Program-made: the position numbers and the translations under genes
Assembly: GCA_018136815.1 (NCBI GenBank)
Contig: CM030931.1
Location: forward strand, 726,511-790,510
Direction of reading: 5' to 3'
Length of the DNA: 64,000 bases
Origin: Isochrysis galbana
Taxonomy: Eukaryota > Haptophyta > Isochrysidales > Isochrysidaceae
Notes under the pieces: generated by a model
Told to the model about the DNA's origin: nothing
Databases searched by the model: none
The model's input: only the letters and a program-made list of their open reading frames with translations
Part shown: in pieces, positions 1-9,691 of the stretch
Layout of the letters: every line of letters begins with the position of its first letter
How positions within the stretch are numbered: the stretch's first letter is position 1

Positions 1-205
1 AACCCCGGAATCCGAAGATAAAGGGACGAAGGGGGAAGCGGAAGAGTGGGACTGGGAGACTGGGCAATGCGACAATGGCACGAGAAGCACAGGCACAAAA
101 GCAGCAGAAGCACAATACCGAGAGCGCGATGGGGCCCCAATACCTTTGTGACAAATGGCCCATAGCGACTAGCTGGTAGTAACTAGTAGCCTGTTTTTAA
201 TAAAC
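1..205 (-). repeat. dispersed repeat family A, copy 1
   Basis: Read on the minus strand, this edge segment matches segments near 5060-5240 (-), 38800-39010 (+) and 55310-55510 (+). Shared landmarks are a 'ggctact...ctagctatgggcc' block, a C/T-rich stretch and 'ttcggnttccggggt'. It is a truncated dispersed repeat of unknown class; no coding function was identified. Positions 205-744 are AT-richer and I see no gene there. Confidence 0.5.
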
Positions 206-744
206 ACAAACAGTTGAGGGTGGATTGTGTAAATAACATGGGGAAAGGGATCAAATACCAGATCCAAGTCGCAGTCCGCAGTCGTATAGAATAAATTATA
301 TCATGTGGCATTTGCATTTGCACACGGACCAAGTCCAAGACGCGTAGGCGTAGAATACATTATGATGTGTACGGACAAGCTGCAAGCTGCCCGATATCCT
401 GCCACAGGAACGCTTACAAGCAGCACACACAACACTCAATAGTGGGAGATCACCTCAAAAGCTCAAAAGTACATTGTTGGCTTACAAAAAGGCAAATGCA
501 GAAGCCCAAAAGGAGCTCAGCGTTGCGGCGCAGTAGATCTGCTCAACCTCCACCCTAGCGCCTCCCATTATGACGGGATTCGCACTAGAGTATCATGTAC
601 CTACCAGCTTTGGTTGAAGGCTCGTGGATGAGGACAACAACTGGCCAGTAGTTTCGAGTAGAACATGGCGTTGCCACAGAAAGTATGCCACGTGGGTACC
701 GACCTGGACGTCTCAGGTCAGCGCGCACCACGCGGCACCTAGCA

Positions 745-1296
745 TCAGCCACCGGCACCCGCCGCGCCAATGTCGGACGCAGTTACGATGGCTCGCCCGC
801 CCTTCACACCGGCTGCCTTTGCGCGCCACCCGGGCTCCTTGCGCATAGCGGCGTCTTCTTCTATCTGCAGCTTCTCGAGCTTGCGCTTCTCCGCGTCTGC
901 GGCCTGCTTTGCCCGCACCTCCTCTGCGGCCGCAGCCTTGGCCGCTTTCTCTGCGTTTGCCCTTTCTGCAGCTTGTGCCTGCAACGCCGCGAGCGCAGCA
1001 GCGCAGCCTCCTGCAACGAGCTCGTCGGGCAGCACGAAAGCGTCCGCCTCTTCAATAAAGCCCACGCCTGTGAGCAGCGCCTTGACGCCCGAGACCGCGA
1101 GAAGCGCGCTGATCTTAGCGTTGGACTTCTTCAACCTCCGGTACTTGGGCTCGGTGGGCGCGTCGATCACATTTGTGAGTAGCCTGGTGAGGAGGGTGTG
1201 CGCCTCGCTGAAGGGACCCGCACGCACCTCACTCAGCATCTGCACACCCACCTTGAGCTTGAGCGGGTTAGGGGCGCTCTCTATCTCGGCAACCAT
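745..1296 (-). CDS. PUB (PUG)-domain protein, UBXN6-like
   Basis: This encodes 183 aa from ATG at 1296. The reading frame stays open upstream but becomes low-complexity, so the internal ATG (MVAEIESAPN) is chosen. Residues ~28-95 look like a PUB/PUG fold: LLTNVI, KYRRLKKSN, then a GVGF/LPDE end, the pattern found in peptide:N-glycanase and UBXN6/UBXD1, where it binds the C-terminus of the AAA ATPase p97. Residues ~100-165 form a charged Ala/Lys/Glu coiled coil. A role as a p97/ubiquitin-pathway adaptor in the cytosol is inferred. No UBX domain is seen; further exons may lie downstream, at lower coordinates. Confidence 0.7.
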   Translation of the reverse strand: MVAEIESAPNPLKLKVGVQMLSEVRAGPFSEAHTLLTRLLTNVIDAPTEPKYRRLKKSNAKISALLAVSGVKALLTGVGFIEEADAFVLPDELVAGGCAAALAALQAQAAERANAEKAAKAAAAEEVRAKQAADAEKRKLEKLQIEEDAAMRKEPGWRAKAAGVKGGRAIVTASDIGAAGAGG

Positions 1297-2178
1297 TGTA
1301 AACGGAGGGAGGGGGGATGGGTTGGAGCGGTAGGGGCAGCGATCGAAAGAGCGAGAGGAGAGGAGGAGGGAGGATTGGGAAAGGGTGGCTCGTGCTTGGC
1401 CCCCGACAGGTGGCGCGTCCTCCTGTGGGCGTGTCTGGCGCCCTCCCTTGCTTCTCTTCCGTTTCTCGTCGCTTCTTCTCTCTTCTCCTTCTCTCTCACA
1501 TTTCTCTCTCTCTGTCCCTCTGGGCGCGCGCGCTGCAGCTATACAATGCGAATATTTATGTGAGTCTTCGGTCTTCAATCCTTCCATTTTTTACCTGGTT
1601 GTTCTTTTGGAGGAGAAGAGAGAGAAGGAGGGAGAGAGCGTGAGGAAGGATAGAAGAGAGAGAAGAAATAGGAGTACTCTAGAGAGATAAAAAGGAGAAA
1701 AACCTAGCGGATATTCTGTTGGAGAGAAGAGGGGGAGAGCGCGAGCGAGTCTAATGTTAGAGATGTTCGAGCTCTCTGGAAGGGGCCAGGAGAGACAACG
1801 GGGAAAGAGAGAGAGGAAGAGGGTGGGGGGTGCGGCGCGGAAATTAAGAGAAGGGCGAGGAAGACAAGAAAGAGAGGGGGAGGGGGGGGCAGAAGAAGAA
1901 GAGAGCCACGCCCCCCCCCTCCCCCCCTCTTTCCTGTCTTCCTCGCCCTTCTCTGAAGGTCCGCGCGCCTACCCCCCTCTCTTCCTCTCTCTTTTTCCCC
2001 GTTGACTCTTCCCCCCCCCCCCCCCCCGCTACCCCCCTTTGGGGAGGGGGGGGGGGGGGGGGGGGGGTAGGTCGCGCGCCCGCCGCCTGCAGCCGCCCGC
2101 CGCCGCCAGCAGATGCCCGGGCACTTGACTCCTACTCCCCACCCAGTGGGTCCGTTAAGAATTGTAGTCTTGTAGAGC
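1297..2178. repeat. low-complexity purine/pyrimidine and C/G-tract DNA
   Basis: No gene is seen. The stretch is dominated by GA-rich and CT-rich runs. Near 2010-2067 a run of about 17 C is followed, after a short spacer, by runs of G, so the strand could fold back on itself or form G-quadruplex/triplex structures. The part just above 1296 is probably the promoter and 5' UTR of the PUB-domain gene. Confidence 0.6.
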
Positions 2179-2876
2179 TAGGGCGGTCAAACAGGGCTTT
2201 TTAACGACTAGTCAGGGTTGGGCTGCATTTTTTGACCGTGGCGCGATGCCCAATAAAAATCCTCCCGGGGGGGCTACCTGACGCTACGAAAATCTTCGCC
2301 AAGAAATGGTGCGATTCGCCCCCCCTCTCGCCCCCTCCGTCACGCGCACTCACGCTCTACCCGTAAAGAGTTGGCAGTCGCGCCCGCGGGGGGGATCGGT
2401 TCCTTTATATCTAAGCTACATTCGGCATTTGATTCCCGCCCGATGCAGCGCCGTGTCGGGCTGCCGACAGCCGACAGTCCGACCACCCCCTGACCCTCTC
2501 TGGCATCATTGATCATTGCCCGCGCAGCCCACCCAGCACCAGCACATCACAGCGCGCGCACGCGGCTACCCTGGCTACTAGAGGCCCCACCCCGACCATC
2601 CCGACTCGCCCCTCGCAGGATTCGCCCTCTCTCGAACTCGGCATCGAGAACTAGGATCAGCTCACCGGCGCGGCCGTCCACTCGTGTCTGACGAGCCTCC
2701 GCCTCCGCGTTAAGGCTGCCCACGCGGCCATCCTCCCTCTGTCTGACAGTGCAAGATCTGGCGCTGATCGATGAGGCGAGACCCGTGGGCGACCTCAGGA
2801 CGGGCTTCGTCGTGGCGCTCTACGCCACAGCAAGCAGGAAAGCCCAAGATCCTGCCAGAGCGCCTCACAACGCGTC
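2179..2876 (+). mobile_element. transposon family B, truncated copy
   Basis: It begins with the terminal motif TAGGGCGGTCAAACA and runs parallel to the fuller copy starting at 26559. Shared parts are the subterminal 'attttttgaccgtgg' block, a TATA-like 'ctttatatctaag' near 2402 and a coding stretch (ALIDEARPVGDLRTG at ~2760-2800) matching the other copy's ALIDEARPVGGLRTG. Similarity stops abruptly near 2876, where the palindromic gypsy-leader motif starts. Small indels break the frame, so this copy is a relic. Confidence 0.7.
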
Positions 2877-3944
2877 TGTGTCGCATTCGCGAGTCGACAC
2901 TCTGTGGAGATGGACTGTTCCCAGGATCCGGGTAAGGCTCCTGAGACTCCATCCTTGGCAACCCACGCGTCCGTAGGCGGCCTATCAACTTGGGTAGCGG
3001 GTGAAGATACTTGGGAAGGCTTGGGCACGGGTGCAGTGGTGACGGGGTCCGCGCGCGGCGGCGAGGGCGGATTTTGCGGTGCAGAGGGTGGTGATGGGTC
3101 CATAGGAACAGATTGAATCAATCTCTAGTGGGTGATTTCTAGCGAGAGACCACACACAAGGCAGTAGGGGCTCAAGGGTACGAGGGGTCACGGTACGGCT
3201 TCGATCGCAGAGCGCTGCGACGGCTGCTGGGTGCGTACGAAGACACGCCACACCACTTTCTAACATAAACAAGGGCAACACGTAATAAACACGGGAGCGA
3301 ATGCCACGGTGGGTCAACAGAGAGAGCAAAGAAGGAACCAATTGGCCAGAAGAGAACTCGTCGTCTCGTCGTCCTAGAGAAGGATTGCACACAGAAAAGG
3401 CGCGAAAGGGATTCATCCATGCTTAGTGAAGATCCTACAAGATTCATCGGCGAATAGCGTCTCAACGCGAGCACAGCGGCGTGCACTTTACCTATAGCTT
3501 TTCGTAGCTTAGCCATGGAGTAGCTGGTAGACTTAAAAAGTCTAGAAGCTTACAGAGGTGTTAGACTTACAGAGTCTTAGATGCTTGAGGTTCTTGAGGG
3601 TGTACTTTAGCAAGCAAGATGCTCGCTACTTCCTTGGTCTTCATCGACACGTGCTTACTACTCTCTTGATCTCCATGCCTGGGTGATCAGTCCAGAGCTA
3701 GAGCATATTATTCATATTCCGAGTAGAAAGAAGCCTGTAGAAGCTGCTTGGCCACGTGGGTATAATGGTAGACCAACATTGAATGAAGTGTAGTGATTGA
3801 TAGAAGCGTGGAGACGTCGTAGACGTAGAGATAGACATAAGAACGAAGATTGATGATTTACCATCGCGGTTATAACGGTAGAGCGGAAAATAGCGAAATA
3901 GCCTGCAGAGGCTCGCGAATGCGACACACTCGTTAGGCTTCTCT
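2877..3944. other. region without a recognised gene
   Basis: It starts with 'gtcgcattcgcgagtcgacactc', the motif that opens the gypsy leader copies, and contains a degraded second copy (inverted half) near 3912-3945. ORFs here have no recognisable domain and unlike composition to the neighbouring genes. From 3520 to 3940 the sequence is AT-richer with short 'cttagaggtct'-like internal repeats. I see nothing that supports a gene. Confidence 0.45.
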
Positions 3945-4400
3945 TCGTTAACTAAGTTTATACTTGGTTGACCCATGGGGGGGCACGAGCCCCCCCCTCT
4001 CTCCACTCCTCCCCTGCCATGGGGGAGGAACCACCCATCCTCCTGGCATGCCTGATGGCTTGCCAGGAGGCCACTGCCCTACTGACCCACTCCCTTCCCC
4101 ACAGGTTCGCCCCATTCGCCCACCCTGGCCCCTCGTGACCAGCCCAATGCTCCAACCCCCCCTCCCCCCCTGGTCGACAGGCAGACAGGTGCAGCGTGGG
4201 GGCCCCAGAGGCTCGGGAACGCCAACGAGGGAGAGACAGGGGAGGCCAGGGCCCAGCCCCAGCCTCCTCTGCCCCCTGAGCTGGCCTCCAGGAGCCTCCA
4301 GGGGCCGCCAGAGGGCAGCTGGAGGCCTGCCGCAGGCGCGCCATCGCGCGTGCCGCAGGAGAGGGGCGTACATTCCACCTCTACGGAATAATCGAAATTC
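3945..4400. repeat. dispersed repeat family C, copy 1
   Basis: It opens with 'actaagtttatacttggttg' and 'ccatgggggggcac' and continues through a GC-rich block whose six-frame peptides (for example minus-strand MARLRQASSCPL) recur nearly unchanged at 42900-43335 in inverted orientation. A shorter piece recurs at 51290-51420. Both strands stay open because of base composition and no frame is preferred, so I treat it as a non-coding repeat, possibly a non-autonomous transposon. Confidence 0.6.
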
Positions 4401-4494
4401 CACAAACTACATGAGCGAATTTCACACCCACTGCAACCCATCAACACACCCTTTGCAAACCCTTCACACCCTTTGCAAACCCTTCACACCCTTT

Positions 4495-4983
4495 TCAAAC
4501 CTTGCACACACGAGTGCGCGGCTTGCCGTACTTCCTTTTGCACTCGCGGCAGAGGCCGTTCCACTCGCTTAGCTGATCTTTCGCGTGCACCTTCATGGTC
4601 TCGTTGTCGCGGAGGGCATAGAGCACATACGGAGCCTTGGGGGCAGTGCGGTAAGGGCGACCAAGGGCCTTCGCCACGGAGCTGATGAACTGTTGGCAGC
4701 TCGACTCGACGTAAGGGAACTCCGCGCTCGAGCACCTGTACACCTTGACCGGCATCGTGCCTTCCGAGTACTTGTGCATGTCGTAGCCGCGGAGGACGAT
4801 CCCCCACTTCTTCTCCTCCTTCTTGCCGCCCGTTTTCAGTATGAGCGACAACGGCGGGCTCAAACCCAGCAAGGAACTCGTAAATCTAGCCACAAAGCTG
4901 AGGATAGCACACGCTGTCGAGGAACCCAAGGAGCAACAAAACAAAGACGAATAAGTTAACAAAACGTAGAACAAGGTCAACAT
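4495..4983 (-). CDS. hypothetical protein, 162 aa
   Basis: The ORF starts at ATG 4983; a longer frame to 5085 lacks an ATG. The N-terminal ~45 residues are hydrophobic (MLTLFYVLLTYSSLFCCSL...) and could be a signal anchor or membrane segment. The C-terminal half is mixed and basic, with Cys pairs (CRECKRKYG near the end) that could bind metal. No family is recognised. It lies between repeat C and repeat A, so it may be a repeat-borne gene or a chance frame. Confidence 0.3.
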   Translation of the reverse strand: MLTLFYVLLTYSSLFCCSLGSSTACAILSFVARFTSSLLGLSPPLSLILKTGGKKEEKKWGIVLRGYDMHKYSEGTMPVKVYRCSSAEFPYVESSCQQFISSVAKALGRPYRTAPKAPYVLYALRDNETMKVHAKDQLSEWNGLCRECKRKYGKPRTRVCKV

Positions 4984-5059
4984 CAGAGACGCAACCGACC
5001 CGGCGCCACTGTCACAATAGGCGCGAGCGAAGGCAGACGCGAACGCCAAAAGAGAAGAC

Positions 5060-5240
5060 ACAACAGGCCTGCCCGGCCCCCGCACTCTGAACCAGGCCTT
5101 AGGTAGCGCACCAAGGCCGGACCCCGGAAACCGAAGAAAAAGGAAAGAAGGGGGGCAGGGAAAGAGGTGGAGGGAGGGAAGTAAGGGCGATGCAAGTAGA
5201 GAAGGGAGACCAGTCCCAGTCAGTAGTAGGTGTGTAGCCC
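5060..5240 (-). repeat. dispersed repeat family A, copy 2
   Basis: On the minus strand this matches 55340-55510 over a CT-rich block, 'tttcttcggtttccggggtc' and a following 'ggcctggttc' block. Upstream, on that strand, lies 'atcttcagatg' and an A/T run, as in the copy near 55310. It is a truncated repeat. Confidence 0.65.
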
Positions 5241-5288
5241 AGAATCTTCAGATGTGTTTTTTTTTAAATACTCTGGATGCGACAGATT

Positions 5289-5667
5289 GTGTCGCATTCG
5301 CGAATCGACACTCGTTAGGCTTCGCTCGTTATAATTCTCTCGTTCTCGTTCTCGGTCAAAAGCTTCGCTTGGATGCATGGGATCGTGGGTTGTGGAGCGC
5401 CCTCTCTCTTCCTCTCGAAAGAGAAGGGAAGTTTCCCCACCTTTCTTCCTCCCAGGCGCCTCGCAGATAGGTTTAATTCGCTATCTCCCCTGCGGTTCTT
5501 TATCTGCTTCTGGGGGCAATCAGGTTTAATTTGCGACCTCTTCGCATCTCCCCCTTAGGCACATCGCACTCCTTTCGTCTTATTTGGTAGGTCTCTTGGA
5601 ATCCTGCGTAGCAAGATTGCCCCTCGATTCCGTTATGGTGCGATTCCCGTTCCAGACAAGATCGCCT
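5289..5667 (+). mobile_element. Ty3/gypsy LTR/leader copy 1
   Basis: About 380 bp are nearly identical to 14563-14970 and similar to 20906-21315. It opens with the imperfect palindrome 'gtcgcattcgcgaatcgac', runs through 'gcttcgcttggatgcatggg' and ends 'ccagacaagatcgcc'. In the other copies this block leads into gag. Here it jumps at ~5667 straight into integrase coding sequence, so gag, protease, reverse transcriptase, RNase H and the integrase N-terminus are missing. Confidence 0.75.
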
Positions 5668-6972
5668 GCTGGCACGGCATATCGACGCGTTCGCCCTCGA
5701 CCCGAAGAACCTCATCATCACGAGAGTGTGGGCGTGGTGGAACGAGCGCAACAGACGTTGATCAATATGGCTCGCGCTACCGATGAAGGCGGCGGTCATT
5801 GGGTCGATCATCTTCCGTTCTTTCTAATGAGCATGCGCGCTTCCGCCAATCGCATTACCCGCATGTCGCCTGCTGCGTTGCTCTATGGCCGTGAGCTTCG
5901 CCTGCCTGCCCAGCTTTCTGATCCACCTGACACTGGTCCACCTCCCGAGTTACCTCAGGAAATTCGCTCGTACGCTTGGAAAATGCATTGTCGCTTAAAG
6001 GCAGCGTGGGCCGCAGCTTATGATGCAACTTTAGAATCTCAAGCCGACGCACTCGCTGACACACTACGCACTCACTCTCCCCCTATCCAATTTGCTCCAG
6101 GTGATAGGGTGGTTCGCAAAATTCCAGGACACCGCAACAAACTCCTCTACCACTATAGTGGACCCTACCGCATTGCTGAGGCGCTTGGCGCTGGCCGCTA
6201 CCGACTACGCGACCAAGAAAATCGCCTCCTCTCCGAGGAGGTGCATGTGACTAACCTCCGTCCCTACTATACCCTCACAGATGAAGATCCTGTCCAAACA
6301 GATGAGTATCTGGTTGATTCCCTCCTTGACCGCAAGGGTCGAGGCGATTCAAGGCAGTACCTCGTCAAATGGCGTGGCTACGCGAAAGCTGCGGCCACAT
6401 GGGAGCCGCTAGCCGAACTGCTTCGCCGCTGCGAGTCGCTCGTCACCGCCTATGATGATGCTCACCCCTTCCCGCCTCTTCGTAAGCCTCAGATGAGAAA
6501 GCGGGCTGCAGAATCACAATCTCAGACCGTCTCAACTCCACCGACGTCGCACGCGATCGAAGCTCCCGTGGGATCCGAGACCACCGGCTCGGATCATCAG
6601 GCCCCGCGCCGCTCGCCTCGTCTCGCACCGTCCTTGCACAGTGGCCCCATTGCTCATGTCTCCCATTTGCCCGTCTCAGCCCGCCCGTCTGTTGCCAACC
6701 CTGCAGGTCCAATGATGCGGCCGCAGCACGCGGTCTTCGTCCTCGGGCAGTGGTGGTACTCGTCGGGATCGTCGCGCGGTTCCCCGTGGTTTGGCTCCCA
6801 CGCATTTGCGCACGCTGCCCTTGCCTCGCCTACCTTCGTTCGCTGTCGCTCCGAGGCTCTCGCACGCCTGTCGCCACCCTCGTCTCTCTCCTCGATACAC
6901 CCTCTGCGTTCTTCTGACAGTCTCGACTGTCACGCCCCCCCGATATCTATCAACGCCGTCGTTTACGTTTGA
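5668..6972 (+). pseudogene. Ty3/gypsy integrase C-terminus with chromodomain, 5'-deleted
   Basis: The open frame of about 435 codons encodes the end of an integrase core (GVVERAQQTLINMA, then W...HLPFFLMSMRASANR, SPAALLYGREL), the SH3-like DNA-binding part (FAPGDRVVRKIPG, YHYSGPYRI, VHVTNLRPYY) and a chromodomain (DEYLVDSLLDRK, YLVKWRGY, TWEPLAEL). Chromodomains of this type steer integration to marked chromatin. A basic Ser/Pro/Arg tail follows. The catalytic D,D parts lie in the deleted segment, so the copy cannot act alone. An ATG at 5584 lies in the leader and is not the native start. Confidence 0.85.
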
Positions 6973-7382
6973 TCGGGGTACGGGAACGTACGGGAATTCT
7001 TTTCCTGTTCCCCCCCCGCGGCCGCCGAATTTCCCCCCCGCGGCCGCCGAATAGTTCCCCCCGCGGGAAGAGAGGTATGGCTCACCCCCCCTTTCGACCA
7101 CGGAGGATGGATCTCCCTCCCCTTTCGCTGCGCTCTGTCAGGAGACTCCCGTACCTCGTCGTTTAGCTCGCGCGTGACGTGCCGAGCCCGTCGTGATATC
7201 TCGCCGCCTTTCGCCGTTGGCTGTTCGACTACTCATATATCGAAGAACAGGAGACGCCGCGTTGTAACTTGGGTGCCGCCACACCGCCCAAACATCCAGG
7301 TAAAACTCTCGTAAAAGAGAGAAGGGGATGGGTTGCAGCGTTGAGTCCTGCGGTCTGCCGCGCCGGCCGCCGATTCTACACC
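6973..7382 (+). mobile_element. gypsy 3' region and left part of an LTR
   Basis: It contains a duplicated 'ccccccgcggccgccgaat' block also present at 59350-59410. At ~7270-7380 a block ('ccacaccgcc', 'ggtaaaactctcgta', 'cctgcggtct', 'gccgccgattct') matches 59520-59620. The LTR is interrupted after 'ctacacc' by the TIR element and resumes at 14032. Confidence 0.65.
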
Positions 7383-8178
7383 AGTAGATAGAGGAAGTGG
7401 GGGATTTGGTACAGTAGATCGAAGTGCCTCGAGGGGGCCCATCTGAAGCCTGTCATTCGAGATTAGGGTTAGTGGTCCGGGGCTAGGGTTAGGGTTGGGG
7501 CCGCGAGGAAAAAAATTGCTGAGCTAGAGGTGAGGTCCGACCTGGGTTCGATCGCGCGACCCTGAGGTCAGGCGGCCGTACCAGTGGGGCACGGTAAGTG
7601 GTTTAGCGCAAGGAAGGTTCCGCATGCTAGCAATATAGTTTCATGTCCTCCCCCTACTGCTATGTGTCCCCCATCTGGCACCTCCTCATGTCCAGCACCT
7701 TCGTGGACCAGCACGTCCTGTCCTGCCCGCCTCGCCCGCCCCCCGCCTGCCCCGCCTGTCCTGCCTCGCCTGTCCTGCCTCGCCTGTTCCGCCTCGCCTG
7801 TTCCGCCTGCCTCGCCTGTTCCGCCTGCCTCGCCCGCCCGCGTGCCTCGCCCGGTCTCTGCTGCTCTTCGGTTGGTGCATGTATGTATCGACGCAGCGCA
7901 CCTGTGGTGTGTGTGGTCCACGAAGGTGGTCCCGCGTGTGCCGCAGGTGTCCTGAGAGAGGCGCCCCGCACGCAGCCGCACGCAGCCGCACGCAGCCGCA
8001 CGCAGCCGCACGCAGCCGCACGCAGCCGCACGCAGCCGCACGCAGCCGCACGCAGCCGCACGCAGCCGCACGCAGCCGCACGCAGCCGCACGCAGCCGCA
8101 CGCAGCCGCACGCAGCCGCACGCAGCCGCACGCAGCCGGGGGAATGGCGGGGAGGGGTCCACGAAGGGGGTGGTCACC
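7383..8178 (+). repeat. left terminal inverted repeat
   Basis: About 796 bp are inverted relative to 13345-14031. Landmarks inward are the terminal 'agtagatagagg', telomere-like 'ttagggttag' and 'tagggttagggtt' at ~7464-7498, a tRNA-promoter-like segment at ~7530-7600, a 'cctcgcctgt' degenerate repeat at ~7730-7850, three 'ccttcgtggacc'-type iterons (7698, ~7915, ~8156) and a 10-bp tandem repeat. The length difference from the right copy is mostly the tandem-repeat number. Confidence 0.9.
7971..8138 (+). repeat. 10-bp tandem repeat (cgcagccgca) x ~17
   Basis: The decamer repeats without variation. The right TIR has only about six units (13387-13446), so the two copies have drifted in number. 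Because 10 is not a multiple of 3, all frames read Ala/Arg/Gln/Cys-rich peptides; the long ORFs over it are artefacts. Confidence 0.95.
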
Positions 8179-8248
8179 ACAAGCTGAGTGGGGGGTCGTG
8201 GGGTACAAATGAGGGCTATATTCCCTGTCCAGTCCAGCTTAGTGTGAT

Positions 8249-8584
8249 ATGGGGTCCGAAAGGGTCGTGTACTGGTTGGAGGCGGTTGGTGGCACAGTAG
8301 TGGGGAGCCTTTCATATGTAGGCAGCACGACAGATCTCAATCGTCGCCTACGCCAGCACAACTGTGAGATAAGTGGAGGAGCCCGGTACACCACAAAGAT
8401 CAAAACGAACACAGGTTGTTCATGGCATGTCCACACATATGTGACTGGATTCGTGAATGAGAGAGAGGCCTTAAGCTTCGAATATCGGCTCGATCGTTCG
8501 ATGCGTCGATGCAAACATTTGAGTTCCAAAGAGGCAGTGCTGGACAGAATGTTATCGAACAATGTGCATTTGGTTAGGTGCTGA
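8249..8584 (+). CDS. GIY-YIG-like endonuclease
   Basis: This encodes 111 aa from ATG 8249. The N-terminus VVYWLEAVG...SYVGSTTDLNRRLRQHN matches the GIY-YIG nuclease core: the strand with Y, the 'YVGST' second motif and the catalytic Arg region (RRLRQH). A downstream 'REALSFEYRLDR' supplies the conserved Glu helix. Free-standing GIY-YIG enzymes make nicks or double-strand breaks in mobile elements and virophages. It lies just inside the left TIR and may take part in terminal processing, integration or homing. No fused DNA-binding domain is visible. Confidence 0.8.
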   Translation: MGSERVVYWLEAVGGTVVGSLSYVGSTTDLNRRLRQHNCEISGGARYTTKIKTNTGCSWHVHTYVTGFVNEREALSFEYRLDRSMRRCKHLSSKEAVLDRMLSNNVHLVRC

Positions 8585-8676
8585 TGAGGAAATAAAAAAT
8601 TTGTAACTCGCGCATCGGGAAATTTTTTTCTGTGACACTAGATAACACCACCCCCCACCACCCCCACCCTCACCCC

Positions 8677-9333
8677 ATGCCCTTCACCAATATCTCGCTC
8701 GATGAGATTTCGTATGCATCCTTGGTCAAAGGGAAGACAGCTGTATCGCCGAAGACTGTGACTGTCCGAGTCAATGCAAAAGGAGAGACCCTGAACCTAC
8801 AGCTAGGCAGCACTCCCGACGATGCACACACCGTTCTGTACAAGCCGACCCCGCCACCAAATGAGCCGACGAAAACGATGTGGACGTTGGATCTAGTGGT
8901 TCCTCACGGAAGTGACACATGGAAACTGTTGAGTGAGCTCGACGAACGGAACATTCGTGAGGGCGTGACTAGATCCCTCGAATGGTTTGGTCGGTCTATG
9001 GACGAGGAGAGTGTGAAGGAGGCGTACACCCCTATCTTGCGTTTCAACGACAAGCAAAATATATGGGTTGCGCGAGTCAAGATTAATGTCGGCGAGAAGG
9101 GTGCAACGAAGGTTTTTGAGCACGAAGTGGGGCAGCTAGGCGAGAACATCAAGACACTCGCCACATACGACAGCGTCCAAAGGGGTTCGAAGTGCTTTGT
9201 CAAGCTCGGCTCCCCAGGTCTGTGGCTAATGAATCGTAGCTTTGGCATGACGCTGTACGCGAAGAGTGTGCTCGTGTTCCCATGGTGTGAGGGTGGTGGG
9301 AATGGTGATGAGGATGACTTTGAGTTCTTGTAG
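8677..9333 (+). CDS. putative OB-fold ssDNA-binding-like protein
   Basis: This encodes 218 aa from ATG 8677. The frame opens earlier with a His/Pro stretch and no ATG. The C-terminal part 'GSKCFVKLGSPGLWLMNRSFGMTLYAKSVLVF' has the spacing of OB-fold single-stranded-DNA-binding proteins in large DNA viruses (G..c.vkl...lW..n..FG.t..a..v.V). It ends in an acidic tail (GDEDDFEFL), also typical of replication SSBs. The assignment rests on pattern only. A poly-T tract (~8620-8630) lies 50 bp upstream. Partnership with the element's replicase is inferred. Confidence 0.45.
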   Translation: MPFTNISLDEISYASLVKGKTAVSPKTVTVRVNAKGETLNLQLGSTPDDAHTVLYKPTPPPNEPTKTMWTLDLVVPHGSDTWKLLSELDERNIREGVTRSLEWFGRSMDEESVKEAYTPILRFNDKQNIWVARVKINVGEKGATKVFEHEVGQLGENIKTLATYDSVQRGSKCFVKLGSPGLWLMNRSFGMTLYAKSVLVFPWCEGGGNGDEDDFEFL

Positions 9334-9400
9334 ATTCGAAAAAATCCGGAAAATGAAAAAAGAATTTTTTTTTGACCCACAGGATTGTAAGAACCAAAAA

Positions 9401-9691
9401 ATGTGGGAGATCCGATCCGTCCGCGACGGCACACACAAGATGGAAGCGCGAAACAAGAAGACCGGAAAGACGGTACGCTTTGGAGCCGTCGGATACAGCG
9501 ACTACCTACAACACAAAGACGAAGACCGCCGCCAACGCTACATCGAACGCCATCGCAAGAATGAGAATTGGAGAGACCCAGAGACCGCCGGCTTTTGGAG
9601 CCGATGGATCCTGTGGGGGCCGTACACTAGCATCAAACGCAATGCTGTTCATGCGTCACGAATCATCAAGGAGGACGTCCGTGTCGTCTAG
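9401..9691 (+). CDS. DUF5754-like protein of algal giant viruses
   Basis: This encodes 96 aa from ATG 9401; an alternative ATG at 9353 adds 16 residues. It contains 'FGAVGYSDYLQHKDEDRR', 'YIERHRKNENW' and 'TAGFWSRWILWG', the signature I associate with a small family (DUF5754) common in phycodnaviruses and mimivirus relatives, function unknown. Its presence inside a TIR element links the element to giant-virus gene pools. The family name is from memory and needs an HMM search. An A/T-tract lies directly upstream. Confidence 0.7.
   Translation: MWEIRSVRDGTHKMEARNKKTGKTVRFGAVGYSDYLQHKDEDRRQRYIERHRKNENWRDPETAGFWSRWILWGPYTSIKRNAVHASRIIKEDVRVV

Noticed and set aside
3958-4572. Overlapping ORFs on both strands in repeat C
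   Set aside because: The copies at 42.9 kb and 51.3 kb do not preserve one frame over another; likely composition-driven.
7464-7498. Chromosome end
   Set aside because: TTAGGG-like runs are short, internal, mirrored in both TIRs and flanked by LTR sequence, so this is not a telomere.
7530-7600. tRNA gene in the TIR
   Set aside because: A- and B-box-like sequences exist but the T and acceptor arms do not pair, so it is at most a tRNA-derived promoter.
7971-8138. CRISPR-like array
   Set aside because: Units are contiguous decamers without spacers, in a eukaryotic genome.
7568-8315. Long minus- and plus-strand ORFs of 'RLRAAACGCV' repeats
   Set aside because: They are translations of the 10-bp tandem repeat in the TIR; all frames are open and the copy number differs between the two TIRs. 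The same applies to the frames at 13168-13845.
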